Shown piece after piece: positions 1 through 7,519 of a stretch of DNA of 64,000 nt (the first letter of the stretch is position 1; each line of letters starts with the position of its first letter). This DNA is from Paludibacteraceae bacterium. GTDB taxonomy: Bacteria > Bacteroidota > Bacteroidia > Bacteroidales > Paludibacteraceae. The notes under the pieces are model-generated. The model saw only the letters and a program-made list of their open reading frames with translations, searched no databases and was not told the origin of the DNA. The position numbers were made by a program, and so were the translations under genes. Location of the stretch: contig JAKSNF010000011.1 of assembly GCA_024400115.1 (NCBI GenBank), forward strand, positions 1-64,000, given 5' to 3'.

Positions 1-613
1 TGACCGACTTCAAACCGGAACACACAAAAAAAGCTCCATCCCCAATCGTAGTGACTGAATTGGGAATAGTAACTTTTCCTTTAGCAGTAGAAGAGCAACC
101 ACACAATGTTGTTTTAGAGGCATCACTATATATTAAATTTCCACGTCTGTAACCATTAATACATTTAGCGCCCCAAGGAGAACCCGTGGCGGCACCTTCA
201 TACACTATATTATTGACATTATAAAAAGCCCTCTCTCCAATCGTTGTGACCGAATTGGGAATCGTGACCGACTTCAAACCAGAACACACAAAAAAAGCTC
301 CATCCCCAATCGTAGTGACCGAATTAGGAATCTTTACTGATTTCAAGCCATCGCACCAAGCGAAAGCCCCTATACCAATCTTTGTGACCGAATAAGTTTG
401 TTTTTTGTAGGTAATCTTAGAGGGAATAACGATTGAGCCGGAATATAAGTCAAGTTCTAAACGAGTAGTTAAATAATAATTTTTTATTACTTCCGCCGTC
501 ATATCAGTGGTATCGAGACCATAACAAATGCCTCTAATTTCACAATTATAATCAGCAGCAAAAATTGAACTTGCGCAAATGAGCGCAACGAAAAAAGTAG
601 TTAATTTATTCAT
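1..613 (-). CDS. BspA-like leucine-rich repeat surface protein, C-terminal part outside the window
   Basis: The frame starts with ATG at 613 on the minus strand and stays open for 204 codons to the window edge, so the C-terminus is missing. A signal peptide of about 19 residues (MNKLTTFFVALICASSIFA) is followed by a short lead-in and then repeats of about 23 residues of the type SVTIPNSVTTIGDGAF, the pattern of the Treponema/BspA LRR_5 family. Such proteins are exported and often mediate adhesion or protein binding; that role is inferred. Two DNA blocks (1-67 and 265-331) are nearly identical and lie 264 bp (88 codons) apart, so the array can expand or shrink by recombination. It lies 33 bp downstream of yicC on the same strand. 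Confidence 0.85.
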   Translation of the reverse strand, partial: MNKLTTFFVALICASSIFAADYNCEIRGICYGLDTTDMTAEVIKNYYLTTRLELDLYSGSIVIPSKITYKKQTYSVTKIGIGAFAWCDGLKSVKIPNSVTTIGDGAFFVCSGLKSVTIPNSVTTIGERAFYNVNNIVYEGAATGSPWGAKCINGYRRGNLIYSDASKTTLCGCSSTAKGKVTIPNSVTTIGDGAFFVCSGLKSV

Positions 614-646
614 AAAGCATTAATATAATAGGTTAATATCACACGA

Positions 647-1552
647 TTACAATACATTGAGGACTTGCTCTTTGATTTGCTCGAGGAGGTCCTTCATCTT
701 GACTACGATAATCTGCATCTCGGATTGATTGGACTTGCTGCCAAGCGTGTTAATCTCACGTCCCATCTCTTGGGCAATGAAACCTAATTTCTTACCTACT
801 CCACTGCCCTCAAGAGCCATCGTCTCACGGAAATAACGGATATGATTGGTCAGACGCACCTTCTCCTCCGTGATATCCAACTTCTCCAAATAATAAATCA
901 TCTCCTGCTCCAAGCGGTTACTGTCTATCGCTTTCTTCGTTTCCTCGGCTAACTTGTCCAAGTTCTTGAGCAAGTGTTCACGTATATGCTCCACACGCCC
1001 TTTCTCAAACGGCTCGACCTCGGCTTTCAGTGCCTCTATGGCATCGAGTTGCTCGTTAAACTTAGCCTGTAATGCCGCTCCTTCTTGGGTGCGGAACGCC
1101 ACAAAAGCATCGACTGCCTCGTTGAGCGTTGCCATCACGGCGGCTGCCAAACCTTCGTCTAATACGGTCTCCTGCGCGGTCTCTGCCTTCGTCACTGCCG
1201 GCATCCGCATCACAGCACCTACCAGGTCTGCCGAAGCAGGGATACCTAACTCGTTCTGCAAGGCGACTAATTGGTTGTAGTAGAACTTAAACGCTTCTGC
1301 GTTGATGAGGGGAAAATTTAGACCGCCTTCGGCTGAAAGACATTTGGCTATTGTTATTCCCAAGTCAATCTTGCCACGCTCGAGGCGAGAGGCGAGGAGT
1401 TGGCGGATATCTAACTCTTTCTCAAACAGATACGAAGGCATACGAGGGTTCAAATCGAGTGATTTGGAGTTGACGCCTCTGAGTTCAACCGTGATGGTCT
1501 GGTCTTGGTAATCTTTAACGGCTTTACCATAGCCGGTCATTGATTTTATCAT
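647..1552 (-). CDS. yicC: YicC/YloC family endoribonuclease
   Basis: A 301-residue protein of the usual family length. It begins MIKSMTGYGKA, the near-invariant family start, and ends with a helical DUF1732 region containing GREINTLGSKSN, the most conserved family motif. YicC proteins are cytoplasmic metal-dependent endoribonucleases that cut RNA at or near hairpins. The nearest minus-strand promoter (2179-2210) is about 620 nt upstream, so the transcript should carry a very long leader containing a copy of the structured repeat described at 1681-2160. Whether the enzyme acts on that leader is speculation, but the arrangement is notable. Confidence 0.93.
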   Translation of the reverse strand: MIKSMTGYGKAVKDYQDQTITVELRGVNSKSLDLNPRMPSYLFEKELDIRQLLASRLERGKIDLGITIAKCLSAEGGLNFPLINAEAFKFYYNQLVALQNELGIPASADLVGAVMRMPAVTKAETAQETVLDEGLAAAVMATLNEAVDAFVAFRTQEGAALQAKFNEQLDAIEALKAEVEPFEKGRVEHIREHLLKNLDKLAEETKKAIDSNRLEQEMIYYLEKLDITEEKVRLTNHIRYFRETMALEGSGVGKKLGFIAQEMGREINTLGSKSNQSEMQIIVVKMKDLLEQIKEQVLNVL

Positions 1553-1680
1553 ATTCGTTGAATTAAGTTCTTCTATATTGTTTTCTTTCTCCCGCTCACT
1601 CGCTTTGCTCGTTATTACGCTATATTACGCTCTATCGCTTAATGCCTCTCTTTATTTTCTATTTTACCGCCCTATCCTTC

Positions 1681-2160
1681 GGTAGGGCTCACGTCAATCA
1701 AGCCTTACAAGATGTCATTGCTCTGCAAAGACAGGGTTGTTGCGGCTCGATTGCCTTATTACGCTCGTCGGAATTCGCTTGCCACGCTGACAAACCTCCG
1801 GTTCGGCAGGTAGTGACCGCGATTCCTCCTCTTCCCAAAAAGTGGTACTTTTCGGGAGCCCCAATTCTCCTATTTTATTATCTGCGTAATTGAGGAGAAC
1901 GAGGCGAAAGGCACCCCTAGGCTTGCGGGGCAAGGCTATCGTGCTGAGCCTTGTTCGACGGGCACAGGGCGTGTGAAACCGCCCGAATAAATCAATTAAG
2001 CGTGGGTCTTAGCCATGGCAGCAAATTACGCGTAATAGCGCCGTAGGCGCGAGCGGGAGACCCAAAAACGGACCACTGTCCGCGAGCGGGAGACCCAAAA
2101 GCCGTAGATAATCTGTCTATATCTGCGGGAGACCCAAAAACCGGACCACTGTCCGCGAAC
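1681..2160 (-). repeat. Structured dispersed repeat, copy 1 (inverted partial copies)
   Basis: Read on the minus strand, 1764-1860 matches 47788-47886 and 47969-48066 over about 98 bp, and 1690-1740 matches about 48168-48225. On the plus strand, about 1870-2020 resembles about 48130-48320 (shared phrases such as TATCTGCG, CGACGGGCA and GCCATGGCAG). The locus therefore joins two halves of the element head to head. Hairpin arms: 1834-1836/1854-1856, and 1770-1778 with 1819-1826. Differences from the other copies fall in pairs that keep the stems. Confidence 0.75.
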
Positions 2161-2178
2161 GGGGATACAAACTCATTG

Positions 2179-2210
2179 CAAAGGTAGTCTTTTTTTGGGA
2201 TATATGCAAA
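2179..2210 (-). promoter_or_regulatory. Promoter for yicC transcript
   Basis: Minus-strand TTTG (2207-2210), 20 nt, TACCTTTG (2179-2186): the Bacteroidota sigma-ABfr type. No closer promoter to yicC was seen, which implies a leader of about 620 nt. Confidence 0.7.
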
Positions 2211-2225
2211 TAATTTGCCTAAAAA

Positions 2226-2257
2226 TTTGCATATTTAAGAAAAAAGTAGTAATTTTG
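2226..2257 (+). promoter_or_regulatory. Promoter for recQ
   Basis: TTTG (2226-2229), 20 nt, TAATTTTG (2250-2257). The recQ ATG follows only 4 nt after this box, so the mRNA is expected to be leaderless or nearly so. Confidence 0.75.
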
Positions 2258-2261
2258 CACC

Positions 2262-4043
2262 ATGACTGCTATCGAAGTGCTACATAATACCTTTGGTTAC
2301 GACTCTTTCCGCACCATACAAGAGAACGTGATTGACTCCGTTCTTGCCGGTCACGACACCTTGGCACTCATGCCGACCGGTGGCGGTAAGTCGCTCTGTT
2401 TCCAAGTGCCGACTATGGTTATGGCGTCGGAGGGCAAACCGTCGTTATGTTTAGTCATCACGCCGCTGATAGCCCTTATGAAGGACCAAGTGGAGAACCT
2501 CAAAAAGCACAATATCATGGCGGCGGCTATCTACACCGGGCAGTCGTTAGACCAGCAGCAAGCGGCTTTAGATAACTGTCAGTTTGGACCTTACCATTTC
2601 CTCTACGTCTCTCCCGAGCGGTTGGAGAGTGAGGCTTTTCGTAAGCGTTTGGCACAACTGCCCGTGGGTCTGATAGCCGTTGACGAGGCACACTGTATCA
2701 GTCAGTGGGGCTACGATTTTCGTCCGTCCTATCTGCACATATCTTCTATTCGCGAGTTCTTTAACTGCCCTCTCCTTGCCCTCACCGCCACCGCGACACC
2801 CAAAGTGGTGGAGGACATCTGTGATAGGTTACAGGCAACAGGCAACAGGCAACAGGCATCCCTATCCCCCTACTCCTCTACTCCCCTACCCCCAATGCGC
2901 GTTTATGCGCAGTCTTTCGAGCGTAAGAACTTGCAATATATCGTTCGTTATACGGATAAGAAGGACGAGCAGTTGAGGCATATTCTTGATTGTGTTCCGG
3001 GTTCGGCTATTGTGTATGTGCGTAACCGCAAGCGGGCGCAAGAGCTCAGTGAGTTATTAGCCTCCTACTCTGCCGATTTCTACCATGCCGGATTGACGGC
3101 TAAGGAGCGGTCGGATAAGCAGTCGGCGTGGAAGGACAATAAGACGCGTGTTATCGTTTGTACCAACGCTTTCGGGATGGGTATAGACAAACCCGATGTG
3201 AGGCTTGTTATCCATTACGATTTGCCGGATAGTATAGAGGCTTATTTCCAAGAGGCGGGTCGTGCCGGACGAGACGGTAAGACGGCTTATGCGGTGCTTC
3301 TTTATAATCCCGAGGACAAGGTCAAGGCGCGTAAGCGCGTAGCGGATAACTACCCCACGAAGGAGTTCATTGAGGATGTCTATCATAAGACCTGCGATTT
3401 CTTCACTATTGGCGCCGGCAGCGGGTTAGGTCATTCGTTTGCGTTGCATATGGACGAACTGGCACGGGTGATGCATCTGCCTTTATTGCCTACCTATGCC
3501 GCGTTACATATCCTGTCGCAGGCGGGGTATATTGATTTCGAGGAAGACCAAGAGATGCGGGCAAGGGTACAGTTAAAGGTCACTTCTTCGCAGTGGAAGC
3601 AGTATAATCTGTCGCCCGAGGAGGCACTCGTCTTGGAGACGCTGATGCGTCGTTATACGGGTATCTTCTCCGACTTACAGTATATTGACATAGAATCCCT
3701 TCTTCCCTCTCTAAACTCTATACGGCTTGCCGATCGCGCCCCTTGGGGCAGAGAACTCTCAACTCTACACTCTTTATTGGCCGATTTAGCCGCTCGCGGT
3801 CTCCTTATTTACCTTCCGCGCACGTGTGCGTGCAGGTTCACGATGACACAAGAAAGGCAGGAAACGATATTCCTGCCTAAGCGAGTATATGAAGACCGTA
3901 AGGATCAGTATGTAGAGCGTTTGCGCGCGATGGTGGAGTACGCGGAGCAGACGCAGTTCTGTCGCAGTCAGTTATTGCTGCATTATTTCGGTCAGAGTGA
4001 TGCCCCCACTTGTGGTACGTGTGATGTCTGCCGTAGTAGGTAG
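2262..4043 (+). CDS. recQ: ATP-dependent DNA helicase RecQ with two repeat insertions
   Basis: A 593-residue SF2 helicase of 3'-5' polarity for recombination and fork repair. Visible: Walker A in LMPTGGGKSLCFQVP (near 39-53), DEAHC (Walker B), ALTATATPK, the helicase C motif QEAGRAGRDG, and the RQC zinc-binding cysteines closing in CGTCDVC at the C-terminus. No HRDC domain follows. The start is the ATG just after the promoter, which gives a normal RecQ N-terminus. Two segments are absent from ordinary RecQ: ATGNRQQASLSPYSSTPLPP after ATPKVVEDICDRLQ (2830-2894), and one between IESLL and the wHTH (3708-3776). Both are copies of dispersed DNA repeats read in frame. Both lie at domain-linker positions, so the enzyme is probably active. 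Confidence 0.93.
   Translation: MTAIEVLHNTFGYDSFRTIQENVIDSVLAGHDTLALMPTGGGKSLCFQVPTMVMASEGKPSLCLVITPLIALMKDQVENLKKHNIMAAAIYTGQSLDQQQAALDNCQFGPYHFLYVSPERLESEAFRKRLAQLPVGLIAVDEAHCISQWGYDFRPSYLHISSIREFFNCPLLALTATATPKVVEDICDRLQATGNRQQASLSPYSSTPLPPMRVYAQSFERKNLQYIVRYTDKKDEQLRHILDCVPGSAIVYVRNRKRAQELSELLASYSADFYHAGLTAKERSDKQSAWKDNKTRVIVCTNAFGMGIDKPDVRLVIHYDLPDSIEAYFQEAGRAGRDGKTAYAVLLYNPEDKVKARKRVADNYPTKEFIEDVYHKTCDFFTIGAGSGLGHSFALHMDELARVMHLPLLPTYAALHILSQAGYIDFEEDQEMRARVQLKVTSSQWKQYNLSPEEALVLETLMRRYTGIFSDLQYIDIESLLPSLNSIRLADRAPWGRELSTLHSLLADLAARGLLIYLPRTCACRFTMTQERQETIFLPKRVYEDRKDQYVERLRAMVEYAEQTQFCRSQLLLHYFGQSDAPTCGTCDVCRSR
2830..2894 (+). repeat. In-frame repeat insert in recQ (AGGCAAC run plus CCCCTAC pyrimidine element)
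   Basis: Four AGGCAAC-like heptamers are followed by a C/T-rich block of CCCTA/CTCCTCTA words. The same block recurs at 11886-11922, 40096-40120 and 42049-42081, always in the same orientation relative to the gene and always read as PY(S/P)(S/P)TPL. Confidence 0.8.
3708..3776 (-). repeat. In-frame GTTTAGAG-family repeat in recQ, antisense to the gene
   Basis: Its reverse complement matches the 3' end of rsmI (18450-18511) almost base for base, including GCGATCGGCAAGCCGTATAG. A central hairpin at 3738-3749 (GCCCCAAGGGGC on the minus strand) corresponds to GCCCTGAAGGGC in rsmI: a C-G pair here replaces a T-A pair there. Confidence 0.85.
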
Positions 4044-4045
4044 GG

Positions 4046-7000
4046 TTAGTTGAGACGTTGTGTTTCTCGATCGCGGATTGACTTGGCGGTGACCCACTTA
4101 TCCATAACGACCAGTACGCCGGGGAGAACAACGAGAATGAGCGATATAGCCACCGCAGCGCCTACGGATATACAGCCTACGATAGCGCTAATCGTTACAT
4201 CCTCTACTAATAGAGCCATCACGCCGGGTCCTACCACCATAATCAAGCCGGAGGTAGTGATTGTAGGAATAGACCCATGATAGGCTTTCCGTGCTGCTTC
4301 ATATTTATCCATGGTGCGTCTGTTCTCTTTATAGTAATTGGCGTACAGTATGCCGTAGTCAATCGTTGCTCCCATCAATATGCTTTGCACAATCAGGTAT
4401 GCCAGATAGAGCATCTGCCCGGACACTAATCCGCTGACCACTACGTTCACAAAGACAGCGGTCATCACCACAATCACTAATATCGTTGGCACGACCACGG
4501 AGCGGAACGTGATGGCTACGATTAAGAAGATAGCCAAGATAGTCAAGATAGTAATCACGGTTATCTCTCTGGAGAAGCCGTTTTTCAGTTCACTGAACAT
4601 CACAGATTCGCCTATCATATAGCACGGCTCGGAGAAAGTGCTTTGGGTGAGAGCGGTGAGGTGGTCAATAAAAGCATAGGTCTCGGCAGACTCGTCGGGC
4701 AGGTCGCACATCACCATCATGAGGGAGTACTTGTCGTGGCTAAGCATTTGAATAGCTTGACTGAGTTGGGACTGTACGCTATCAATCATTTGGATGGTGT
4801 GACTATCTAACTGCGATGCCACGATATCCAGTTTGAGTAAGGTGTCAGCAGCATAAGCCAGCAGTTGTTCGGTACTCATACGGAGCGAGTCGTTGTAGTG
4901 ATAGCGACTGCCGTAGTAGCAATAGAGCAGATTAACCGTTGTCCGGTCTATTTGTTGTCCCATGTACTTGAAGTGGTTTGTCATTTGCGCTGCCGTGTAG
5001 CGTTTGCCGCTATACATTAACTGTTCAAACCGTTCGGCTTGCAGTTCGGTTCGTGACTTACGTTTTTTCACGACGGGTGTCGGTTTCGTTACCGGTTTCG
5101 TTATCGGTTTTGCTACGGCAATCACTTCTTTTGTTGTTGTGTCTTGTTGGACTTGTGCCTCTACCAAGGTGGGTTGGTGCACCACGGTTGATTTGGCTTT
5201 GCCGGAGATAGTCAGCACACGCTCTTTAGACAGATTATTCACGCCTAATTGGGTTAGGATATCCGTTAGTTCATCGGCGTTTAGCGAGCTATTGTTCTTA
5301 ACGGCATCCATCAGTCGGGTGCGCAGGATGAGTCCCTGTTTCTGTTCTTCGTTCACAAACTTGGCTAAGGTTGGACGATTGAAGAGGTCGTCGGTGAGGA
5401 AGTGGACATATTGATAGGGTGTCATGCTTTTGCCTTGATCGGAGAAGCTATAAACCATACGTGTTTGTGCTACTGTTGAACCTATATGATTGGCCATTTG
5501 TCTTATGGTCATGTTCTCGTTTATTGACGCGGGGTTGCATATTTGCATTAGGTACTCCGTTATTTCGCCGGGGTTAAGGGCATATAACCGCGGCATAAAT
5601 TCGGCTACGGATATGTTCTCGTCCACTATCTCTACGGTGTCCGGCTTTATCACCTTGGGTGTATCCACCACGGCAATGGTCTTCACCACAACGGTCTCCA
5701 CCTTAGGTTCGGGTGGCGTCACTTTTTTCTCCTCCTGTTTCACGGGTTCTTCCTCTTCCTCGTCTGTTTCCATCATGGTTTGCAGCAAGGTCATTTGTTC
5801 ACGCACATCGTTATTGATAACATTATCGAACATGGGGTTATTCAAACAATCCGTCAGCACAAACTGCATCAGGTCGGGAAAACTGACACGCAGTGTGTCT
5901 GCCTCGTGTGAACGCATGTAATAGACGGTGCGCATCATCTCGGGAGTGAGGAGTGCCACATCCATCGGAGGCAGATATTCCGCCATTTCCACCGACATTT
6001 TATGGATATAGTTTATCTGTTCTTTGGCGGTGTATTGCTGTTTGAGCATGGTGGGGTAAGACACTACTGTTTTCACGCATGAGTCTTTCATTAGGCTATC
6101 CACCATAGGTATCAGGCGCATCTGTTCCGCCGTAGGATAAACGGTGACAATCATGTTCGTCTTGGGGAAGATCTTGTCTATCTCGGACTCACCATTGGTA
6201 GAGAAATAGATATCGGTCTGACGAGAGAAATAGAACGCCACCCCGCAGAGCACGATACAAGCCACGGCAAAGGGTCGTTTATGGTGTGTAGAGAACCAAG
6301 CCAAGCGGTCGGTAGGCAGGATGAACGTGCGTTTGTGGCTCTTTACGATAGCTTTGTTGCATAGTAGCAGTAAGGCAGGCAGTAAGGTGAAGGTGGTAAC
6401 CAAGCTGAGCACTACCCCTTTGGCGAGTACGACACCTAAGTCGAGACCTATCTTCACTCGCATGAAAGCTAACATCATTAGTCCCACGATGGTGGTAGTG
6501 GCACTACTCATGATAGCCGGGAACGCTTTTCTTATAGCTCGGTTCACCGCTTCGGTGGCACTCTGTGTATTGGACCACTCTTGTCGATAATGGTTAGACA
6601 GGACAATAGCGTAGTCAAGGGATAGTACGAGTTGCAGAATAGCCACGATGTAGTTAGTGGTTATACTCACACTGGGCAGTAGGGCGTTGGTACCTATGTT
6701 CAGTACCACGGCTACGCCGATAGTGAACAAGTAGAGGACAGGTTCCATCCATGATTGTGCCATCACCAGTAGAATAATCAGTATGATTATCCCCGCTATG
6801 ACCAATGCTGAAATCGGAGGAGTAGCGCCATCTTGGCTTGTTTCCACGACCACTCTTTTGCCGTATTCGTTTTGTATGGTGTTTCCGAATGCTTTTTGGT
6901 CGATGGAAGGAAGCACTAACAAGTCGTATTTAGTGTATTGTCCGTCTTCGCTCACTTGTGTAGTCACCCCATTGACCTCATCGCGCAGCGCTAATTGTTC

Positions 7001-7240
7001 GGCAATCAGTTGGCGTAGTAGGCTATCCAATCCTTGGAACATTACCTTGACATTAGCATTGCTCAGATGTTCTTCGCCAAACTCATTGGTGATAATCTCG
7101 ATTCCCTGTTTCATTTGCGAATCGTCCGGCAGGTACTTGGTCATGTCACTATTTGCATTGACGTACGGTATCATCATTCCGCACGCTACAGTAACAGCCA
7201 ACGTTATAATCATCAAGATAAAATGTGTTCTCTTCTTCAT
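4046..7240 (-). CDS. RND superfamily MMPL-type exporter, two-domain
   Basis: From MKKRTHF at 7240 the protein has about 1064 residues; an upstream in-frame ATG at 7339 lies before the promoter and is unlikely. It has an N-terminal membrane segment, a large extracytoplasmic loop, a block of about five membrane segments, a second extracytoplasmic loop, and a C-terminal block of membrane segments, as in the hydrophobe exporter families with duplicated MMPL domains. The second loop carries an unusual acidic and proline/lysine-rich stretch (EEEEEEPVKQEEKKVTPPEP, later KPITKPVTKPTPVVKKRK), probably a flexible periplasmic spacer. The substrate is unknown; lipids or hydrophobic molecules are typical. 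Its stop is 2 bp from that of convergent recQ. Confidence 0.8.
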   Translation of the reverse strand: MKKRTHFILMIITLAVTVACGMMIPYVNANSDMTKYLPDDSQMKQGIEIITNEFGEEHLSNANVKVMFQGLDSLLRQLIAEQLALRDEVNGVTTQVSEDGQYTKYDLLVLPSIDQKAFGNTIQNEYGKRVVVETSQDGATPPISALVIAGIIILIILLVMAQSWMEPVLYLFTIGVAVVLNIGTNALLPSVSITTNYIVAILQLVLSLDYAIVLSNHYRQEWSNTQSATEAVNRAIRKAFPAIMSSATTTIVGLMMLAFMRVKIGLDLGVVLAKGVVLSLVTTFTLLPALLLLCNKAIVKSHKRTFILPTDRLAWFSTHHKRPFAVACIVLCGVAFYFSRQTDIYFSTNGESEIDKIFPKTNMIVTVYPTAEQMRLIPMVDSLMKDSCVKTVVSYPTMLKQQYTAKEQINYIHKMSVEMAEYLPPMDVALLTPEMMRTVYYMRSHEADTLRVSFPDLMQFVLTDCLNNPMFDNVINNDVREQMTLLQTMMETDEEEEEPVKQEEKKVTPPEPKVETVVVKTIAVVDTPKVIKPDTVEIVDENISVAEFMPRLYALNPGEITEYLMQICNPASINENMTIRQMANHIGSTVAQTRMVYSFSDQGKSMTPYQYVHFLTDDLFNRPTLAKFVNEEQKQGLILRTRLMDAVKNNSSLNADELTDILTQLGVNNLSKERVLTISGKAKSTVVHQPTLVEAQVQQDTTTKEVIAVAKPITKPVTKPTPVVKKRKSRTELQAERFEQLMYSGKRYTAAQMTNHFKYMGQQIDRTTVNLLYCYYGSRYHYNDSLRMSTEQLLAYAADTLLKLDIVASQLDSHTIQMIDSVQSQLSQAIQMLSHDKYSLMMVMCDLPDESAETYAFIDHLTALTQSTFSEPCYMIGESVMFSELKNGFSREITVITILTILAIFLIVAITFRSVVVPTILVIVVMTAVFVNVVVSGLVSGQMLYLAYLIVQSILMGATIDYGILYANYYKENRRTMDKYEAARKAYHGSIPTITTSGLIMVVGPGVMALLVEDVTISAIVGCISVGAAVAISLILVVLPGVLVVMDKWVTAKSIRDRETQRLN

Positions 7241-7258
7241 ATTATACATTTTCGGCTG

Positions 7259-7290
7259 CAAAGGTACTGTTTTTTTTTGAGATATGCAAA
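7259..7290 (-). promoter_or_regulatory. Promoter for the MMPL exporter
   Basis: Minus-strand TTTG (7287-7290), 20 nt, TACCTTTG (7259-7266). The expected transcript start is about 12 nt upstream of the ATG at 7240, which fixes the choice of start codon. Confidence 0.75.
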
Positions 7291-7320
7291 TTTTGCTAAG
7301 AAAAAAGTGGCATATTTTAT

Positions 7321-7355
7321 AAAAAACCGCCCCTCGCAATAAGCAAGAGGCGGTG
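7321..7355 (-). terminator. Intrinsic terminator after the 44-codon gene
   Basis: On the minus strand a GC-rich hairpin (ACCGCC... paired with ...GGCGGT, small TTAT loop) is followed by six T. It ends the unit made of the InlB-repeat protein and the short peptide gene. Confidence 0.8.
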
Positions 7356-7382
7356 AATGAGAGAGGCTATGTAGCCTTAGAG

Positions 7383-7517
7383 TTAATTTGCGATGACATC
7401 AGCACCATTTGTAACGTTTAAGTATTTACCGGCAGGTCTGGAACTACCAGCCAACAACTCCGATATTGCACTTACTTTGATTTCCTCACATAGAGGAGCG
7501 AAATATTGATGTTTCAT
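7383..7517 (-). CDS. Small 44-residue peptide gene
   Basis: ATG at 7517 to TAA at 7383-7385, starting 2 bp after the stop of the upstream exported protein and followed by a good terminator. The peptide reads MKHQYFAPLCEEIKVSAISE then LLAGSSRPAGKYLNVTNGADVIAN. The pattern YxAP..E.I.V.....LLAGS is like the short peptides widespread in Bacteroidales whose role is unknown; I recognise the pattern but no function. It has no obvious membrane segment. The alternative is a chance frame, but position and terminator favour a gene. Confidence 0.6.
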   Translation of the reverse strand: MKHQYFAPLCEEIKVSAISELLAGSSRPAGKYLNVTNGADVIAN

Positions 7518-7519
7518 AA

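Larger units (their letters stand above)
1553..2261. other. Long gene-free region between divergent yicC and recQ
   Basis: No credible gene lies here; short frames cross a repeat element and lack family resemblance. The region contains the leader of yicC, an inverted pair of partial copies of the structured repeat (1681-2110), a phrase ending in GGGAGACCCAAAA present three times (about 2058-2140), and two divergent promoters at its right end. Confidence 0.8.

Noticed and set aside
7241..7339. 33-residue N-terminal extension of the MMPL exporter
   Set aside because: It would cross the promoter; the transcript starts about 12 nt before the ATG at 7240.
4050..7342. Several plus-strand frames opposite the MMPL exporter
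   Set aside because: No family resemblance, no promoter or start context; they are shadows of a conserved gene.
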